DNA from: Medicago truncatula
Taxonomy: Eukaryota > Streptophyta > Magnoliopsida > Fabales > Fabaceae
DNA: 64,000 nt
Direction of reading: 5' to 3'
NCBI RefSeq assembly: GCF_003473485.1
Contig: NC_053045.1
Coordinates: 35,314,494-35,378,493, forward strand
The position numbers were made by a program, and so were the translations under genes. This document shows, piece after piece, positions 25,763-36,392 of the stretch (position 1 is its first letter; each line of letters opens with the position of its first letter). The notes under the pieces are model-generated. The model had not been told where the DNA came from. It searched no databases and saw only the letters and a program-made list of their open reading frames with translations.

Positions 25763-27480
25763 CAGGGGCGGTTTTACCGTATGGCGACCTCGGGCGGTCG
25801 CCCGGGCTCGATCGAATTTTTTTGCATATTAGGCCCAACCCAAAAGCCCATTAACACACTTACAAAAAAAAATTAGGCAAAATCTTTAAGTTCACAAACA
25901 AACGCGCGCGCTTAACACATGAAAAGAAAGGTTCACTCTCTAACTCTCTCCCATTCTCAGCTATCGCTCTCTGCCTCTCTCAATTCTCATCTGTCTTTTT
26001 TCTTCTTCAATAGCTATGGTTGCTAGTCTCTTCTCTGATTGCTAATCTCTTCTCATTCACTCTAAAGGTAATCTCTTCTTCTCCATCCTTGATCGTTACA
26101 AGTTATCTATTTCAAGGATACGAGGGCAAGGATATGATGGAGCTTCAAATATGAGAGGTGAATTTAATGGTTTGCAAAGAAAGATCTTAGATGAAAACCC
26201 TTATGCTTTCTATGTCCATTGTTATGATCACCGCTTGCAATTGGTGATTGTGTCCGTTGCTAGTAGTTTCTCATCTATTAATGATTTCTTTGAGTACATC
26301 TCCTTGATTGTAACAACATCTAGTACATCTTGCAAGAGAAGGGATGCTTTGACGGAGGCACAACATAAAGATATTTTGCATAGACTTGAGAGTGGTGAGA
26401 TATCTACAGGAAGGGGCTCGCACCAATCATCTACTCTCGCTAGACCCGGGGATACTAGGTGGGGTTCACATCATACTACCTTGCTTCGTCTGGATCAGAT
26501 GTGGTCCTCCGTGTTAGTGGTGCTTAGTATGGTTCATGAAGATGGACGTGGACCATCTCAAGCGGCGGGTTTGATAGAAAAAATGGAGAGCTTTAAATTT
26601 TCTTTCATTTTGAAGTTAATGTTAAAGTTGTTTGGTATCACAAACAAGCTTTCAAAAATCTTGCAAAGAAAAGATCTTAATATTGTGCTTGCCATGGAAT
26701 TAATTAATGTTGTCAAAACTCGGTTGGCCACATTGAAAGATAGTGGTTGGGATAATTTATTTGTTGATGTACAAGAATTTTGTGTTGCTAAAGGTATTCC
26801 AGTGTCAAATATGGATGAAGAAATACCGGTTCGAGGTCGTTCAAGATTAGAAGGGAAGACTGTTACTAATCTTCACCATTACCGGGCCGAGATTTTTTAT
26901 GTTGCTATTGACAAAATATGTGTGGAGATGGATCATCGCTTTAGTGAAGGAAGTAACATTGTGCTTAATTGCTTCTCATGTCTTGACCCTAAGAACTCTT
27001 TCTTCAAGTTTGATGTTGATAAACTTGCTCGTCTTGCTGATATATATCATGCAGATTTTTCTGATGATGACCATGGAACAATAAGGGAGCAGCTTGAGAC
27101 TTATGTACTTCAAGTGAAAAGGCATGCTTCCTTTTCTTCTTGTGAAGATGTTCAAAGTTTGGCTATGAAGATGGTTCAAACTGAGAAACATTTGGTATTT
27201 TCATTGGTCTACAAACTCATTGAGTTGGCTTTGATATTGTCAGTGTCGACAACATCCGTTGAAAGAGCTTTTTCAGCAATGAAGATTATCAAGACTAAAT
27301 TGCGCAACAAGATCAACAGTGTGTGGTTAAATGACTTGATGATATGTTACACCGAGCGGGAGATATTCAAGTCACTTGATGATGTTGATATTATTCGAAC
27401 ATTCACCGAAAAGAGGTCTCGAAAAGGGCATTTACAAGCGAACAGACCATTGAAACATGGTTGGATTTTTTGAAAGGGAA
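25763..27480 (+). mobile_element. hAT-superfamily transposon, internally deleted; right end not found
   Basis: The left end CAGGGGCGG at 25763-25771 is a typical hAT terminal inverted repeat. The matching CCGCCCCTG end and an 8-bp TSD (expected copy 'ataataac') were not found downstream, so the right end is lost or badly diverged. The transposase frame lies at 26151-27473. Confidence 0.6.
26151..27473 (+). pseudogene. 5'-truncated hAT transposase (ZMYM1-like, DUF4371 plus hAT dimerisation domain), 440 codons
   Basis: The open frame continues upstream of its first Met, where RIRGQGYDGASNM is readable from 26115, so the Met is not the true start. GQGYDGASNM corresponds to the block holding one of the catalytic aspartates of the RNase H fold. 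CYDHRLQLVIV (about residues 24-34) is the CxxH-type block, and the C-terminus has the hAT dimerisation domain (LILSVSTTSVERAFSAMKII, then KLRNKINSVWLNDLMICY). The N-terminal TTF/BED zinc finger and the first catalytic acid are missing. About 350 bp of leader-like sequence separate the transposon end from the frame, consistent with an internal deletion. The 440-codon frame is undamaged, so the loss may be recent, but the protein should not be active alone. Confidence 0.8.
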
Positions 27481-28101
27481 CAAGCAAAAGTTGTGAATGT
27501 TACTTAGTTACAAAAAGCTCAATAATTTTTGTTATGTATTTAGAATAAATTACTTTCTTTTTTCTTATTTTAGAACATGTTATTGCTCATTCCAGCAAAA
27601 GTGAATAGGCAGTTTCCTTCCTAATGTGGTAGCAGTAACAACACACACTCATATGCCACTGAATAAACACTTCATTTATGACTTGTTGAAGGTATTTTAC
27701 ACGGGAAACAAACAAAGCTCCCATAGCCATCACAACTTAAAATCATCAACTTCCAGTAGCATGTTACTATCAACACCATGCTGAAGATACAGCAAACTGT
27801 GTAATTTTACAACCTAATACACAATTAAATATACAAATTTCTTGATTTATAAAACCTCGTTTTGATAAGCATACACCTATATCATTTTATTGCATAATCT
27901 TAATATACGTTATGTAAGTTAGTTAGAAGAAGAATTGAAGCAAATGAACAAATCTTGATAACTCAATTATATGTTTCATTTTATTGATTGTGGATCCAAA
28001 TGTAGTTCTTTGATCGCAAATGTTAAGATAGTACACTCAAAACAAGAAAAATATTATCCTACCCCAATTTCTACCCTCAACCCAAAATTTAATGTTTTTC
28101 C
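27481..28101. other. Intergenic DNA after the hAT frame
   Basis: Probably the transposase 3' UTR followed by AT-rich DNA. No gene was seen. Confidence 0.4.
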
Positions 28102-28104
28102 TTA

Positions 28105-28957
28105 GGGGGCGTTTGTTTCACGGATGCAAAAATTATTCTCTGGAATAACTTTTCCAGGAATATATTCCTTGGAATTATATTCCTAGGAATATTTTAAAAA
28201 AGTGTTTGGTTACCAATTTGAATTCTTTGGAACTTTCTTTCTAAATTCCTGGGAATACTAAAAATATGTTTGGTTTAAAATGTATAATCTCAGGAATAAA
28301 TGTCAAAATTATTAAAATACCCTTTTACATTCAATAGATGAAAAATAATATTTTTTATGTTATTTTCAATCAAGCAAAGTAAATTATGTGAGTTAACAAA
28401 GGTATTGGTCATGATATATACTTGTTTTTTAATACATAACAAGAGTACCCTGTTTCTATCTAAGAAATTTTTTAATTAGTCAGGGTAAATTTTATCTTAG
28501 GACTTAGGACTATAATAATACATAACAAGAAACAATGTAATTGCAATCTAAGAAAACAAAAACAGCAAAAAACAAAACAAAACATAAGACACAAACCTGT
28601 TATGGATGGATCTGGATCCAGATTAGTGAAAAGAGAGAGCAAAGAGGGGTTTATATATATGTGGGTTTCTATTAATTTAGAAAACGCATGGGAAAAATTA
28701 GGAGGGAAGAAGCGCGGGTAAAATAGGGGTATGGGTGGGTTTTCACCATGAATGTGGAGATTTCATTCCCAGGAATTGAAGATTCCAGCCCCCCACCCCC
28801 GGGAATAAAAATAGAGAGTCAACGGGTAAATAAGATTCCTGAAAATCATTTATTCCTGGGTATATTATTTTTGTTCCCTTCTACCAAACATAGGAATATC
28901 GTATTTAATGCCCTTATTCCCAGGAATATATTTTTTATCTCCCAAACAAACACCCCC
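28105..28957. mobile_element. PIF/Harbinger-like non-autonomous element (853 bp), TTA TSD
   Basis: The ends GGGGGCGTTTGTTT and CAAACAAACACCCCC form inverted repeats, with TTA on both sides (28102-28104 and 28958-28960). Further in, 'ttccaggaatatattcctt' and 'attcccaggaatatattttt' mirror each other. The GC-richer block 28600-28760 looks promoter-like on the minus strand, perhaps left from an autonomous parent. No transposase frame was found. Confidence 0.75.
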
Positions 28958-29453
28958 TTATATTTAAAAAAAAAAAATTGATTACAACTTAACTCTACAA
29001 CATTGTTAGATAGTCATGACACATTTATACTTTTACAAATATAAAATTTGAGTTTGACAAAATATTCTATTCTAATTTTTTTTATATAAACAAAATAAAT
29101 TCAAATTTTCTTGGACCCTATTTCTATTCCGGAGAAATCAAATTTTGAATTTTCAAAATACAAATCGATTTCGGCAAATTCTAAATTTGTGTTCACCCAA
29201 CCAATATTTTATGTTAGTTTTTAATTTTATTATTCTAGAAAACTCAAATTCTACTTTGTTAAAATCCATTTCAATTTTGAAAACTTGAATTTACAAATTA
29301 GTTTCAACAAATTTTTTTCACTTGAATTTTATCAAAGTGAAAAAAATATATTTTTATTTATCAGGATGAATGCCAATTCAGGCAATCCTCTATATGTTGC
29401 AAGCGTAGCCAGCCATTGCAAAGATTTGGGTCTTAACTTGCGGCGCAATATTA

Positions 29454-29459
29454 TGGGCC
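29454..29459 (+). promoter_or_regulatory. Site II element (TGGGCC) upstream of ATP synthase subunit e
   Basis: Lies about 180 bp before the start codon. Site II motifs bind TCP factors and are common in nuclear genes for mitochondrial respiratory proteins. A telo-box-like 'ctagggttc' follows near 29537. Confidence 0.5.
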
Positions 29460-29634
29460 TGGACAGGGTCAAAACAATAAAATAGGGTACGGGTTCATAA
29501 AACGACATCGTTTACATTCTCTAATCTCTACTCTCTAGGGTTCGATAATTAAATCGTGAGCTGTGAAGAAAACGAGTATTCTTCTTCTCCTTCATTCAGA
29601 ATCGTTTCCTTTGCGATTAACTAGAACCGATCTC

Positions 29635-32313
29635 ATGGCACCACCACCAGGACCTTATTCCGGTACCAGCACTCTAGCTTTGGTAAAACCCTAATTTCGC
29701 TTCTTTGTTTTCTTTACCAGTTGAATTGTTAGAATTTTTATTTAATTTTTCATTTTGTGTATTTGTAGGTCGCTAGAGCTTCTGCTTTCTCCTTCGGCAT
29801 TGTTTATGGATCCATTAAGCTCAAATATCTTAAGGTATTGTAACGAATCCCTTATTTTAATGTTCTGATTTTTATTGATCTATTGTCACTGCTTTGAAGA
29901 AAACCCCTTTTGAATATTAAAAAACAGTTTTTGGATTAATTGCAGTTAATTAGTTCTGTGGTGTAATAGTTTTCATTAATTATGCAACTTTCTTGCTCTA
30001 ATTTGATTATTGTCTTTGCAAGTTGCTGCTGCTGTGATTTCTATAGTTAATCTAGGATAGAATTCAAGGGATATTGATTTTTTGACTGAACAGCGCTGAT
30101 TTGTTATCATTGGTGGCGTTATTAATCTAAACTTCGGCTATTGTAACTTTCTGATTTCATTTTTAAGCTAGATCCACAGTCTTAGGTTGAATCAAGTTCT
30201 TTTGCCTAGTGATATATGGATATCAGGGCGTTCTAATCAAATTGGAGTCCATCCTCACAAAAACAAGCAAAACGATACTACGGACCTTTCCGCATTACTA
30301 AACGCATTGTTCCGGTGTTCTAATATTAAAAATGGGCCCTGATACGAAAAACGCAACTTTTATAAATAAAAAATAATCATCCTTGTAACTAACATAAAAA
30401 TTAGCAATGGAAGTAAATTTGCAAGTGCTACCCACAAACTATTTTTCACTTCACTTGCAAAATTGTTTGTGACTTGGGGTCCGTTTGGATTGGCTTATTT
30501 TTTAGCTTATGAAAAAATATCTTATTCAAATAAATAAGCATTTATGTTACTTTTTATGGTTTCATCAACGATAATTGTATCTTTATAAACTGTTTTTTCA
30601 TAAGCTACATTGACAAACTTATGAATAATATATAAAAGCTTATTTATTTGCATAAGTTGTTTTACATAAGTTCAAAATAAGCCTAATCCAAATGATCCCT
30701 TATTTTGATTGGGTGATGGGTAAACTACCCACAATTCATTAAAGGTAATATGGATAAAAAAACTTTTAAAAGTGGTACTAGTCAATTTATAAGAATTTAA
30801 AATCAATTTGATCAATTTTCACAAGAAGACTAAAATAACCATTTACTCGTTGATCAATTTTCACAAGAAAATATACAATAGGAACTAGCAAAAGGTGAAT
30901 AAGGGTTGTGCCAAAGAGGAAGATTTTGTAGGGTTTGTTTGGGAAGGAGGCCTATGACCATAGGTCTCCAAACCACCGACACAGCAAGAAATTAAGGACG
31001 GGTCATGTGGATGTTTGATCAGCGAGTCATTATATAGTGCAGTAATTCTGACTCTTTTCATTGTCATCAATGTTTTCACCTTTTTGTACTCATATCTATG
31101 TTTATAATTAATACTCCGGCTGTGTAGCTGCCGTCTAACTTTTTTTCAACGTGTAGTAACGATATAGTAGCAGTATAATGGGCTTATTATTATGAAACTC
31201 CAATAGATCTGAGGCCTTGTGATGTAGCACTGGCTGCACATGCACAGGGCCGGGCATGATATTACCATATGATTCTTCAATAAAATTTTTAAATTACAAT
31301 TTTGGTACTAAAGGATCTATATTATATATAAATATAAAAGCTTACAACAAAATATGAGTTATAATTGCTACTTTGTTCATAATCGCTCACTCAAGGTGTA
31401 CGGCGATTTGTTTAATTTAATAACAAGTCAAACAATTTAGCAACAAACTTAGCGGTGTTGTGTGTCGACTAATTTGAACTTGAGTGGTAACTGGTAAGTT
31501 AGTCTTAGGTATGTAACAATGTGAACGCAAATAATTACCAGTACCTGAATAAATAAGTAGTCAGTATAAGATAACTATTTATGGGTACCTGCTCAATCCC
31601 ATGCAAGTAAACTCAATATTTTTGTTCTGCTGTGATGTCCATCTATAAAAATAGTGATAGCATCATAAAGTCAATATATTTTTTCTTCCCAAAAGAACAT
31701 GTTTTGGTCATTTTGTTTTCTACTTTTTTAATGTTTTGTATTGTAAAATATGAGACAAACAACACAAACAATTAAGGTGTAAAATTGCTTCTTGGTCAAA
31801 ATTAAGGTCTGAAACTGCATAGATATCCCTGCTGTACTTGAATGATGAGTTTGTTCAAGTTTGTTTTTTTAATATTATTATTTATATCATTATCCAAGTG
31901 AGGAATTCATGACTTTACATAAGCTAGTTTGACAACCTTGCCGAGTGTTAGTAGTCCCCCGATTTAGGGTAAAATATTTATATTCTGTGTTGTACTCAAA
32001 TCTGAAAGGTTCAGATCAGATATACTTTTTATGTATCTCCATATGTTACGCTTTTAACGGTCTGGTTTAGTGCATCCTTGTCTCTAATGCTGAACACCTT
32101 CCATATTTCCATTTGTTTTTTTTTCTTCTTCTATATTTGTAAGCGATTAGGATTAGGATGCTTGCTTCAACATCTTTTATGATTATTTTGAACTCTGGAA
32201 CTTCTGTTTGCTTTTGACCTTGCATTCACCGTGTTTGATTCCTGTTATAACATTTGTTCTACTTTCAGTCAAAAGCGAAGTCTCACCAGAAAGCTGAGGC
32301 CAAGGCTCACTGA
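29635..32313 (+). CDS. Mitochondrial F1Fo ATP synthase subunit e, 52 aa, 3 exons
   Basis: Exons 29635-29682, 29769-29834 and 32269-32313 have GT-AG borders, all in phase 0. The protein starts MAPPPGPYSGTSTLALVARA, continues SFGIVYGSIKLKYLK and ends KSHQKAEAKAH. This matches plant 'ATP synthase E chain' proteins, small inner-membrane subunits of the Fo sector involved in complex dimerisation. Residues about 14-32 form the single membrane segment with the GxxxG-like GIVYGS; the C-terminus is basic and soluble. Length is normal for the family. The second intron is 2.4 kb, nearly fifty times the length of the last exon, and carries a MITE. The gene is easy to miss because each exon is under 70 bp. 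Confidence 0.9.
30478..30700. mobile_element. MITE in intron 2 of the ATP synthase subunit e gene
   Basis: The ends 'gggtccgtttggattggctt' and 'aagcctaatccaaatgatccc' form about 25-bp inverted repeats, and the inside holds further 'aataagc/gcttat' pairs. The TSD is unclear, so the superfamily is left open (hAT is likely by its ends). Confidence 0.6.
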
Positions 32314-33839
32314 AACCAGTGACATGGATGGAGCAGAATACTCAAATAATTCATGACGTGGAACTGTACCATGTGCTCTCCCAATTTTTTTTTCTTCTGA
32401 TTTAAGATTTGGTTAATCATAAGCATTGAGTTTAGTGCATTGTGAAAATGTTCAAATCATGATAATTTTGCCTTGTTTTGATAGTTATCTTGTCTCATTT
32501 TGAGTTTCCAGTTGATATTGCACGGGCCTGCTATATACTGTTTTGTCATTTGCATCTATTTTCTGTTCTTTTTTATTGAGTTAGTCCAGCACTGGTTTAT
32601 TCTACTATGTGAAACTCATAGTAATATCCCTTAGATTAACGAAAAAACAAGTTGAAAATGGCGGTCTAACGTTCCAATGCCGGATTTTTTTCTTCTTCTG
32701 AATGTATGAAACAATAAATTATGCTATTATGCTATGTTTTAGATCTACCAGAGTTTCTACTTAAAAGGGATTATTAATGAAACTAATCCTCCTGTTCCAA
32801 TGGGAATCCCTAATATGGATCTGATCCTTGATCCTCCCAAAACTACAGGTAATAGCAGGTTTCCACTCTATGTGGGTCTTTTTCATCTACTGAATTTCAG
32901 TGCTTTCCCAACTTCTCCCTCTTCTATTATGCCCCTTGCGAGTTTTTCTGACTGAACCCACTCTCTCATGACGGAAAACCGAATAGGTGTGTTGGTTTTG
33001 CGAGTACCTTTACGTAATGCATAGATGTGTTGGGTTCTTCTATGGGGCAACGGTTGAAAGGTGAGGGTGAAAATGGAAATTTGAATAGTGGACTTCTGTT
33101 GTGTCCGGGAGTCATTTTCTGCTAAAAATTGGAGAGCAAATTGATCAGTGAGAAAAATTGGAGAGCAAATCGATTGATTAGTGAGCTACATTGTCATAAT
33201 GGATGAGTTAACCGTTGGACCTTATTTTGCGATCCCCATCCTAAGAAATGATATGCGAAATTTGAGGAATAATTCATGTGGATTTGATATTTAAAATTTT
33301 TCACTTTAGAAGAAAGAAAGAGCAAGGTTTTGTACCAAAAATAAGAGCAAGTTATTTCAACAGATGCAATTTTTTTTTTTGGTATACATATATGCACAAA
33401 AAATAATTGAGGTCTGGAAATCTTACAAATATCAAAGGTATATTTCTTGTATGTGATGGGTCCTTTATGAATTCTCTCTTGAATTGAAATTTTTGCATTA
33501 GATCGGTTTAGTTTAAAATAACCCGCTAAGGCGCTAACATATTCCTTAATGTAGTATTTGGTTTGTCAATAAAAAAAAAAAATCATTTGTAACAACTTTT
33601 GTGACAACTTTTTATTTCATACTCACGTTATGCTTTTACTTTCTCTCTCTATTGTTTGAGTTTTCATGTCAATACCTACTTTTCTTTGTAAATTTATGGT
33701 TGTCTCATAAGTTCTCAAATAAATTGTTGTTCAAATAACACACCTCTTTTAAGAATTATTCGTTGTTTACTTGTTGTGATTTTAGGTGAAATTCTGACTG
33801 TCGGTTTAATATCAACCATTTAACTTGTGGTTCCTTGGT
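32314..33839. other. Intergenic DNA; short tandem repeat at 33123-33184
   Basis: The first 200-300 bp are the likely 3' UTR of the subunit e gene. At 33123-33184 a unit of about 30 bp, 'aaaattggagagcaaat' plus 'cgattga..agtgag', occurs twice. No gene was recognised. Confidence 0.45.
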
Positions 33840-34290
33840 CCCAACCAATGAAGCTCGATGTCCTACACCACAAACACCCTTCATCTGAATGAAGCCTTCA
33901 CGGGGAGATTTAAAATAAATGTTGATGTTTCCTTCCCTTCCTGTCAACTTCGTTTCATGCTACTTGATTAATGAATGTGTTTAAGAGATGATACATGGCC
34001 ACACTTAACATCTACGAATTGGATGCCCAATGGGTGGTTCACACTATCAATGCATATGTGAAAGATGTGACAGGATTGGAACTAGGAACTAGGAACATTT
34101 TGCTACTTATTCCTAACTTTGAGGTTACGTTTGTAAATAGACGAGCTAATGTTGCTTTCTTTATCTTAGCCGGGGTGGACATATTATTCCCTAGTCCCCA
34201 TCCTTTTGAGAGTATATATATACTTCCATGTATTGCAGATGGTATTCAATTAGAAAAAAATACATTGATCTTTTTCCAGTCCAAAACTTG
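33840..34290 (+). pseudogene. Degenerate RNase H domain (RVT_3 type) from a LINE-like element
   Basis: Pieces in shifting frames read GRFKINVDVSFPSCQLRF (about 33902-33955, the W-KP..G..K-N-DAS start of RVT_3 domains) and, further on, NFEVTFVNRRANVAFFILAG and HPFESIYILPCIAD (34109-34245). The latter corresponds to the FV.RQAN..AH.LA block and the C-terminal PPCI motif; His of the AH motif is replaced by Phe. It is clearly decayed. Confidence 0.55.
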
Positions 34291-34802
34291 TGTTATGGGT
34301 GATACTAATTAGCTTTCTCTACATTTTGGTAGTGAGAAAACTGAGTGGGACATTGAGCCTTTGTTGGTTGTCACACAAATAAATAATTTGCCATTGATTA
34401 AGGACTAATTCTTCTTTACTTAAATTTCTTTTCACGTCTCTCACAATGTTTCTATTCATGAAGTATTAATTGTTCCTTTGAAGAAAGGTATCTGAATCAA
34501 AATACAACCTATGAAAAGCATCATGATGGAAAGTGATCATCAGTTAGAAAATGATCCTATTTCCCCTAAAAATTGAAATGGAATCAGTTGCTCATTGTAG
34601 AGATCAATGAGAGCCGGTCTTTTTTTCTTAGTTATTTTCTTCTTTCTCCAGAATTAATGATGGTCGGATCCAAATATAGTAAGTTATAAATCAAATTATA
34701 AAGAAAATAATTATGTATACAAATCTACTATCCGTGTCATTTTTATGAGTACAATTTTTTTGTCTTTAACTCTCCACGCATATCAAAGAAAGGGAATTGT
34801 TT

Positions 34803-34885
34803 GTCCTCGTAAGCTTAGCTCAATTGGTCGGGACAATGCATATTATAAGCAAGGTCCGGGTTTCGAACCTCGACCACTACCAAAA
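34803..34885 (+). mobile_element. Short tRNA-derived SINE with exact 18-bp TSD
   Basis: An 83-bp unit with box A 'tagctcaattggtcgggac' and box B 'gggtttcgaacctcg'. The flanks at 34785-34802 and 34886-34903 are identical over 18 bp ('aaagaaagggaattgttt'). The tail is only a short A-run. The perfect TSD suggests a fairly recent insertion. Confidence 0.85.
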
Positions 34886-35030
34886 AAAGAAAGGGAATTG
34901 TTTCAACCAAAAGTTGGGCACAAATTATCAAAAACAATTAGTAGCTATTAACTGAAGTTAATTAAAGTATTAAACACTTAAACCTAAGAGTACACATGTG
35001 TATTTTTGCTTGTATTCATGATATATACTT

Positions 35031-35159
35031 TTTTTTTTTGAAGAAGCTAAATTAACCCCTTCAAATTGGCATCAGAGATAATCGAACCTAAGACCTTAAA
35101 GAGGAGCACATTCCCAAGTTTCAAACCAATACTACTAGGCCAACCAGAGTGAGTTTCAA
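35031..35159 (-). mobile_element. tRNA-derived SINE, second family, 11-bp TSD
   Basis: Minus strand: box A-like 'ttggcctagtagtattggt' and box B 'taggttcgattatctc', ending in a poly(A) tail (poly-T at 35031-35039). Exact 11-bp repeats 'gatatatactt' lie at 35020-35030 and 35160-35170. Its body differs from the SINEs at 25181, 34803 and 55068. Confidence 0.75.
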
Positions 35160-35507
35160 GATATATACTTCGTGTTATAACCACATAACAATGTCATTTC
35201 ACGTGGAAATGACAAATTCACGTCTAACATAAATAGTGTGCAAACTATATATTTTTTATTGCTAAAAATGTTATTAACCGTATGAATGAGTAAAAGTAAT
35301 GTGTCATTGGATGACTTCTGTACCCACTCCCCATCAGGAGGGGTATTTTAAATTTTTCTTGTTAAACTCACACAAGAACCCTAACAAAATGCGATCACAT
35401 GAACAAATGATGAGGGTTTTTAAAAAAAATGGTACAAATTATGAGACACTTCATATTTGTAGAAAATTTTTAAGCAATTCGTGCTGTATACATATTGGTT
35501 TTTTCTA

Positions 35508-35668
35508 GATTACCTTTAAAGAATGGTGGGTAATTTACCCACCAACCAATGAAAATGAGCAATTTGTTGGTGGGGTCAAGATAGTTCATAGATACCACTT
35601 AAAAATGTGCTTATGTGGCTAATGTGTATTGGTTGGGGTAAATTACCCACCATTCTTCCATGGTACTC
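35508..35668. mobile_element. Foldback MITE, copy 1 of a family with TA TSD
   Basis: The core inverted repeat 'atggtgggtaatttaccc' and 'gggtaaattacccaccat' lies inside GATTACC...GGTACTC ends, flanked by TA on each side. A second copy, inverted, is at 61034-61184. Confidence 0.8.
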
Positions 35669-35670
35669 TA

Positions 35671-36164
35671 ATTGTCACCATAAATATTTCTGTACATTGA
35701 GTGCTTTGTGTTGGGTTTCCTTTGGCTAACATTTTTTACAAAAAAACTTTTGACAAGTATCTTTCTTTTTGTCTCAATTCTTTTGCTTTAATTTTTTATC
35801 ATTATTATTTGGTATGCTAAAAAACTTAAGAATTAGGAAATATGCAAATACTTTTTTTTTTTTTTTTCTTCTTTTTCTGAAGCTTTATATGAACATTTAA
35901 GTGTGTAATATTAAATGATTGTTTGTCAAAAAAAAAAAAAATGATTGTTGTATGATTGTGCGATATTTTAAAGCCCATTGAAATTTAATAAATATGGGCC
36001 TCGGTTGATCTCTCTAAAGGATTTTGCTCGTTTCACTTTACAAAGTGCTCTTTAACACCTCAAAAATACTAAAATACTTTTCACAGTAGTTAATGGTCAT
36101 TCGCTTTTAGTGACAGTTAACTGCCGTTGGGTGCCATCTAGGTCATAGCCAATCAACACGACAC
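35671..36164. other. Intergenic AT-rich DNA
   Basis: Contains long T and A homopolymer runs (35853-35870, 35929-35941). No gene was seen. Confidence 0.4.
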
Positions 36165-36392
36165 ATTGCCTCTAATCCTACATTCCATGCAAGCACAAAA
36201 CACATCGATATTGACCGCCGCTATATTGTATGGGAAAAAAACTTCAGGCAATACTCTTTCATCCGCTTTTCAGTCAGTTTTGCTAACCAACTAACCGACT
36301 TCTTCACCAAGCACCTTGATCTAACTACTTTTCAGAGATTGGTTTCTAGGCTAGGCATTTTAAAACTTACTAAAATTTCACTATATTTCTAA
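36165..36392 (+). pseudogene. Ty1/copia polyprotein C-terminus (RNase H end), 75 codons
   Basis: A single frame reads IASNPTFHASTKHIDIDRRY, later SFANQLTDFFTKHLDLTTFQ and RLVSRLGILKL, then a stop. This is the signature end of copia RNase H (NP.FH.RTKHIE.D, Q.AD..TK.L, F..L...LG). No matching integrase/RT part lies upstream and no LTR was recognised downstream, so it is an orphan fragment. Confidence 0.8.

Noticed and set aside
25572..25838. 88-codon minus-strand frame over the hAT left end
   Set aside because: It crosses the transposon boundary and contains the terminal repeat; not a plausible protein.
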